Assembly (NCBI GenBank): GCA_947630805.1
Contig: CANRIV010000001.1
Location: 182,267-246,266, forward strand
Source of the DNA: an uncultured Lachnospiraceae bacterium
GTDB taxonomy: Bacteria; Bacillota; Clostridia; Lachnospirales; Lachnospiraceae
Direction: 5' to 3'
Length of the DNA stretch: 64,000 bases
This document shows positions 60,595 through 64,000 of this stretch, piece after piece. The translations under genes were made by a program, and so were the position numbers. The number at the start of each line of letters is the position of its first letter. The stretch's first letter is position 1. Under the pieces are notes generated by a model, which saw nothing but the letters and a program-made list of their open reading frames with translations, made no database searches and was not told the origin of the DNA.

Positions 60595-63231
60595 ATGAAG
60601 AAATATGGCTTAAATGAATTAAGACAGATGTTCCTGGATTTTTTTGAAACAAAGGGACATCTTGTAAGAGGCAGTTATTCTCTGGTACCTCACAATGATA
60701 AGAGTCTGTTACTGATTAATGCGGGGATGGCGCCTTTAAAACCTTACTTTACCGGTCAGGAAATTCCGCCAAAGAAAAGAATGGCAACCTGTCAAAAATG
60801 TATCAGGACCGGCGATATTGAAAATATAGGAAAGACTGCGCGACATGGTACTTTTTTTGAAATGCTGGGTAATTTCTCTTTTGGAGATTATTTTAAGACA
60901 GAAGCAATTCACTGGTCATGGGAATTTCTTACCGAAATAGTGGGACTTGATCCAAACCGCTTATATCCTTCTGTTTATTTAGAAGATGATGAAGCATACG
61001 ACATCTGGAATAAAGAAATGGGAATTCCAAAAGAAAGAATTTTCCGTTTTGGGAAAGAAGATAATTTTTGGGAACACGGTGCAGGTCCTTGCGGTCCATG
61101 TTCCGAAATTTATTATGACCGGGGTGAAAAATACGGCTGTGGAAAACCGGATTGCACTGTCGGATGCGATTGTGACAGATATATTGAAATCTGGAATAAT
61201 GTATTTACCCAGTTTGAAAATGACGGTAAAGGGAATTATAAAACATTAAAGAATAAAAATATTGATACCGGTATGGGACTGGAACGTCTGGCAACCATTG
61301 TGCAGGATGTGGATTCTATATTCGATGTTGATACAATTAAAACCCTGCGGGACAAGGTTTGCGAGATTGCTGCAAAAGAATATAAAAAGAAATATGAATG
61401 GGATGTCTCCATCCGTATTATTACCGACCATATCCGTTCTGCCACTTTTATGATTTCTGATGGAATCATGCCATCTAATGAAGGCAGAGGATATGTTCTT
61501 AGAAGGTTAATCCGTCGTGCTGCAAGGCATGGAAGACTTTTGGGAATCTCCAACACTTTTCTTTCAAAGCTTTCTGAGACAGTAATTCTCAGTTCAAAAG
61601 ACGGATACCCTGAATTGGAAGAAAAGAAAAATATGATTTTCAAAGTCCTTACGGAAGAAGAGAATAAGTTTAACCGGACCATTGATACCGGTTTGAATAT
61701 TCTCACTGAAATGGAAGAGGAGATGAAAGCGAAAGGGGAACGTATCCTATCCGGAGACAACGCATTTAAATTATATGATACGTATGGCTTCCCGCTGGAT
61801 TTAACACAGGAAATTCTGGAAGAAAAAGGATTCAGTGTGGATCGGGAAAGATTTCAGAAAGCAATGGATATCCAGAGAGAAACTGCAAGAAAAGCACGCA
61901 AGACAACAAATTATATGGGGGCAGATGAAACAGTTTATGAAAGTCTGGACAATACCCTTACCACAAAATTTGTAGGTTACGACAGACTGACTACAGATTC
62001 TGTTATCACGGCACTGACCACAGAATCAGAAGTGGTACAGGCTCTCGCAGAAGGAGATTGCGGAACAATTATCGTAGAAGAAACGCCATTCTACGCCACG
62101 ATGGGCGGACAGAACGGTGATAAAGGTATCATCACAGCAGCTGATGCTATTTTTCAGGTAACAGATACCATAAAACTGCATGGCAGCATGGTAGGACATG
62201 TTGGCTGTGTGAAAGAAGGAATGTTGAAAGTGGGAGATAACGTAACATTAAAGGTCAACGCATCTCTTAGAAATTCCACAGCAAAAAATCACAGTGCTAC
62301 CCATTTGTTACAGAAATCATTAAAACTTGTCTTGGGCGAACATGTAGAGCAGGCAGGATCTTACGTAGATTCCGAGAGACTCCGGTTTGACTTCACACAT
62401 TTCCAGGCAATGACACCGGAAGAAATCAAAAAAGTGGAAGAACTGGTAAATCAGCAGATTTCAAAGGGACTTGATGTAATAACAAAAGAAATGCCTCTGG
62501 AAGAAGCAAAAAAATCCGGCGCAATGGCATTGTTTGGAGAAAAATACAGTGATATTGTCCGCGTCGTTTCCATGGGGGATTATTCTATTGAACTTTGTGG
62601 AGGAACGCATGTATCCAATACGAGTAGTATTTCTTATTTTAAAATCATCTCTGAATCTGGAATTTCTGCCGGCGTCAGAAGAATTGAAGCCCTGACTGGC
62701 ACAGGATTGATGCATTATTACGAAGAAATGGAACAGCAGTTCCATGAAGCCGCAGTCAATGCAAAATCAGAGCCTTCACTTCTGGCAAAGAAAATAGAAT
62801 CCATGAATGAAGAAATCAAATCTTTAGTCAGCGAAAATGAAAAATTAAAAGCAAAAATGGCAAATGAGTCGATTGGTGATATATCCAGCCAGATTGTCGA
62901 AGTAAAAGGAGTAAAACTTCTGGCACTTCAAGTATCGGATGTGGACATGAACGGGCTGAGAAATCTTGGAGACCGGCTTCGCAATCAGATTGGAGGCGGT
63001 GTAGTAGTCATTGTATCTACTACCTCTGACAGGGCAAATGTTATTGTTATGGCAGATGAGGATGCCGTTTCCAAAGGTGCTCATGCAGGTAATATGATAA
63101 AAGAGATTGCAAAACTTGTCGGCGGAGGCGGAGGCGGACGTCCGAACATGGCACAGGCGGGTGGTAAAAATCCGACCGGAGCAACAGAAGCAGTAAAAGC
63201 TGCCAGAGAAATTCTGGAAAAGCAATTATAA
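60595..63231 (+). CDS. alaS: Alanyl-tRNA synthetase
   Basis: The 878-residue enzyme charges tRNA(Ala) and edits mischarged serine and glycine. The class II core begins MKKYGLNELRQMFLDFFETKGH with FEMLGNFSFGDYFK, GMGLERLA as motif 3, and a Cys-rich insert (CGKPDCTVGCDCDRYIEIWN). The editing domain has KNHSATHLLQKSL and the CGGTHV metal site. The DHHA1 C-terminal domain ends in VGGGGGGRPNMAQAGG. It starts 18 bases after tyrS with AGGAGG, so they form an operon. Confidence 0.97.
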   Translation: MKKYGLNELRQMFLDFFETKGHLVRGSYSLVPHNDKSLLLINAGMAPLKPYFTGQEIPPKKRMATCQKCIRTGDIENIGKTARHGTFFEMLGNFSFGDYFKTEAIHWSWEFLTEIVGLDPNRLYPSVYLEDDEAYDIWNKEMGIPKERIFRFGKEDNFWEHGAGPCGPCSEIYYDRGEKYGCGKPDCTVGCDCDRYIEIWNNVFTQFENDGKGNYKTLKNKNIDTGMGLERLATIVQDVDSIFDVDTIKTLRDKVCEIAAKEYKKKYEWDVSIRIITDHIRSATFMISDGIMPSNEGRGYVLRRLIRRAARHGRLLGISNTFLSKLSETVILSSKDGYPELEEKKNMIFKVLTEEENKFNRTIDTGLNILTEMEEEMKAKGERILSGDNAFKLYDTYGFPLDLTQEILEEKGFSVDRERFQKAMDIQRETARKARKTTNYMGADETVYESLDNTLTTKFVGYDRLTTDSVITALTTESEVVQALAEGDCGTIIVEETPFYATMGGQNGDKGIITAADAIFQVTDTIKLHGSMVGHVGCVKEGMLKVGDNVTLKVNASLRNSTAKNHSATHLLQKSLKLVLGEHVEQAGSYVDSERLRFDFTHFQAMTPEEIKKVEELVNQQISKGLDVITKEMPLEEAKKSGAMALFGEKYSDIVRVVSMGDYSIELCGGTHVSNTSSISYFKIISESGISAGVRRIEALTGTGLMHYYEEMEQQFHEAAVNAKSEPSLLAKKIESMNEEIKSLVSENEKLKAKMANESIGDISSQIVEVKGVKLLALQVSDVDMNGLRNLGDRLRNQIGGGVVVIVSTTSDRANVIVMADEDAVSKGAHAGNMIKEIAKLVGGGGGGRPNMAQAGGKNPTGATEAVKAAREILEKQL

Positions 63232-63254
63232 AATACAAAAGGAGAATAATAAAT

Positions 63255-63566
63255 ATGATACTTTTAACAACAGATACTATTCCTGGAAAAGAATATTCAG
63301 TAATCGGATTAGTGAAGGGAAGCACAATTCAATCAAAAAATGCAATTAAGGACATGGGACAAAGTTTCAAAACCATTGTCGGCGGAGAATTAAAGTCTTA
63401 TACGAAGATGATGAGCGAAGCAAGAGATATCGCCACAGAAAGAATGGTAGCAGAAGCAGAGAGTCTGGGGGCTGATGCAGTTATTGGATTCAGGTACAAT
63501 TCTGCCTCCATCATGCAGGGCGCAGCCGAAATTATGGCATATGGGACTGCGATAAAATTTCAATAA
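63255..63566 (+). CDS. YbjQ family protein (UPF0145)
   Basis: A 103-residue protein of the putative heavy-metal-binding family, thought to assemble as pentamers. Features: LTTDTIPGKEYSVIGLVKGST at the start, then GELKSYTKMMSEARDIATERMVAEAESLGADAVIGFRYNS. The cellular role is unknown. It lies 23 bases after alaS with AAGGAGA, so it is probably the last gene of that operon. Confidence 0.9.
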   Translation: MILLTTDTIPGKEYSVIGLVKGSTIQSKNAIKDMGQSFKTIVGGELKSYTKMMSEARDIATERMVAEAESLGADAVIGFRYNSASIMQGAAEIMAYGTAIKFQ

Positions 63567-63571
63567 AATGA

Positions 63572-63599
63572 TTGACGACCTAGAAATATATGGTATAAT
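63572..63599 (+). promoter_or_regulatory. Promoter for rpsU
   Basis: TTGACG (63572-63577), a 16-base spacer and consensus TATAAT (63594-63599) leave an rpsU leader of about 65 bases with two small hairpins (63607-63620 and 63630-63651). Confidence 0.75.
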
Positions 63600-63670
63600 A
63601 CTTAAAGTGTGTTTTCACACAAATACCTACAGTTTTAGGAATTCAAAACTGAAGGGAGGTCAGAAAGCGA

Positions 63671-63847
63671 ATGTCAAGCGTTATCGTAAAAGAAAACGAA
63701 TCAATCGACAGTGCATTACGTCGATTCAAAAGAAATTGTGCAAAAGCTGGTATCCAGCAGGAAATTCGTAAAAGAGAACATTACGAGAAGCCAAGCGTAA
63801 AGCGCAAGAAAAAATCTGAAGCAGCTAGAAAGCGCAAATATAATTAA
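63671..63847 (+). CDS. rpsU: 30S ribosomal protein S21
   Basis: A 58-residue basic protein: [20 protein letters not shown], then [23 protein letters not shown] at the end, the S21 signature. S21 binds near the anti-Shine-Dalgarno end of 16S rRNA. GGGAGGT lies 10 bases before the ATG. It has its own promoter and terminator. Confidence 0.97.
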   Translation: MSSVIVKENESIDSALRRFKRNCAKAGIQQEIRKREHYEKPSVKRKKKSEAARKRKYN

Positions 63848-63851
63848 TGAT

Positions 63852-63887
63852 AAAAAAGCCAAGATATTACTTATCTTGGCTTTTTTA
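63852..63887 (+). terminator. Terminator after rpsU
   Basis: A perfect 15-base stem AAAAAAGCCAAGATA (63852-63866) / TATCTTGGCTTTTTT (63872-63886). The remaining bases to 64000 are AT-rich intergenic sequence with no gene that I can support. Confidence 0.88.
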
Positions 63888-64000
63888 TATATCTATCGCT
63901 TTGAAAGCGACAATTCTATATCATGTACATTAGTCAATGATGTGAGACCAAAATCTTAAAAATAAAAAGGCAATATGATACCATAAAGGTTAATCAGGGA

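Noticed and set aside
1..64000. Prophage, insertion sequence, CRISPR array or defence island
   Set aside because: No transposase, integrase other than XerD, phage structural gene, direct-repeat array or toxin-antitoxin pair is visible; gene order is core genome throughout.

Overview
The window is a gene-dense, low-GC stretch of chromosome from an anaerobic, endospore-forming member of the Clostridia, most likely a Lachnospiraceae relative. Support comes from spoIVA, a YlbJ-type sporulation membrane protein, a SpoIIM-like gene, a DacF-type carboxypeptidase, meso-DAP type MurE, the pta-ackA acetate pathway, a biotin-dependent sodium-pump decarboxylase operon, strong AGGAGG-type ribosome sites and TTGAAA/TAAAAT-like promoters. 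Nearly all of it is core genome. I see no phage, insertion sequence, CRISPR array, rRNA or tRNA, and no gene-free stretch longer than about 250 bases.

Layout. 1-2.9 kb: recA (3' part), recX, rny. 3.1-8.5 kb: proC, a Nudix hydrolase, a SpoIIM-like membrane protein, xerD, aroF (reverse strand) and deoB; the nudF-spoIIM-xerD-deoB-dacF order echoes Bacillus. 8.6-14.6 kb: an LTA-synthase-type sulfatase, then scpA-scpB flanked by two DacF-type carboxypeptidases. 14.7-19 kb: dapF-murE-asnB, a peptidoglycan precursor cluster in which AsnB may amidate diaminopimelate. 19.2-24.4 kb: a five-gene membrane decarboxylase/transcarboxylase operon. 24.5-30.3 kb: a flavoprotein, cmk, ispH, rpsA, rsmD, coaD and a coiled-coil protein. 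30.4-35.3 kb: ylbJ (reverse), a metallo-hydrolase, an ACT/UPF0210 pair and tmcAL (reverse). 35.5-45.3 kb: pta-ackA, then yceD-rpmF-plsX-acpP-rnc-smc-ftsY. 45.3-56 kb: ilvA, ylxM-ffh-rpsP-khpA-rimM-trmD-rplS, rbgA-rnhB-yraN and der-plsY-gpsA. 56-64 kb: cls, spoIVA, tyrS, alaS, a YbjQ-family gene and rpsU.

How the genes work together: chromosome segregation (smc, scpA, scpB, xerD), SRP targeting (ffh, ftsY, ylxM), ribosome assembly and translation (rpsA, rpsP, rplS, rpmF, rpsU, rimM, trmD, rsmD, rbgA, der, tyrS, alaS), lipid synthesis (plsX, acpP, plsY, gpsA, cls) and cell-wall synthesis.

The most interesting signals are non-coding. (1) At dacF (10.7 kb) and spoIVA (57.75 kb) a terminator-shaped hairpin carries the gene's Shine-Dalgarno sequence in its 3' arm and a sporulation-sigma-like -10 element in its 5' arm. 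A transcript started from that promoter would lack the 5' arm and expose the ribosome site, while read-through RNA would terminate or hide it. (2) A roughly 65-base element of three consecutive hairpins occurs twice (about 2977-3040 and 6062-6125), with a compensatory base-pair change and wobble-preserved stems. (3) The decarboxylase operon pairs two different carboxyltransferases with one biotin carrier and a sodium pump, and the first carboxyltransferase has altered active-site motifs.
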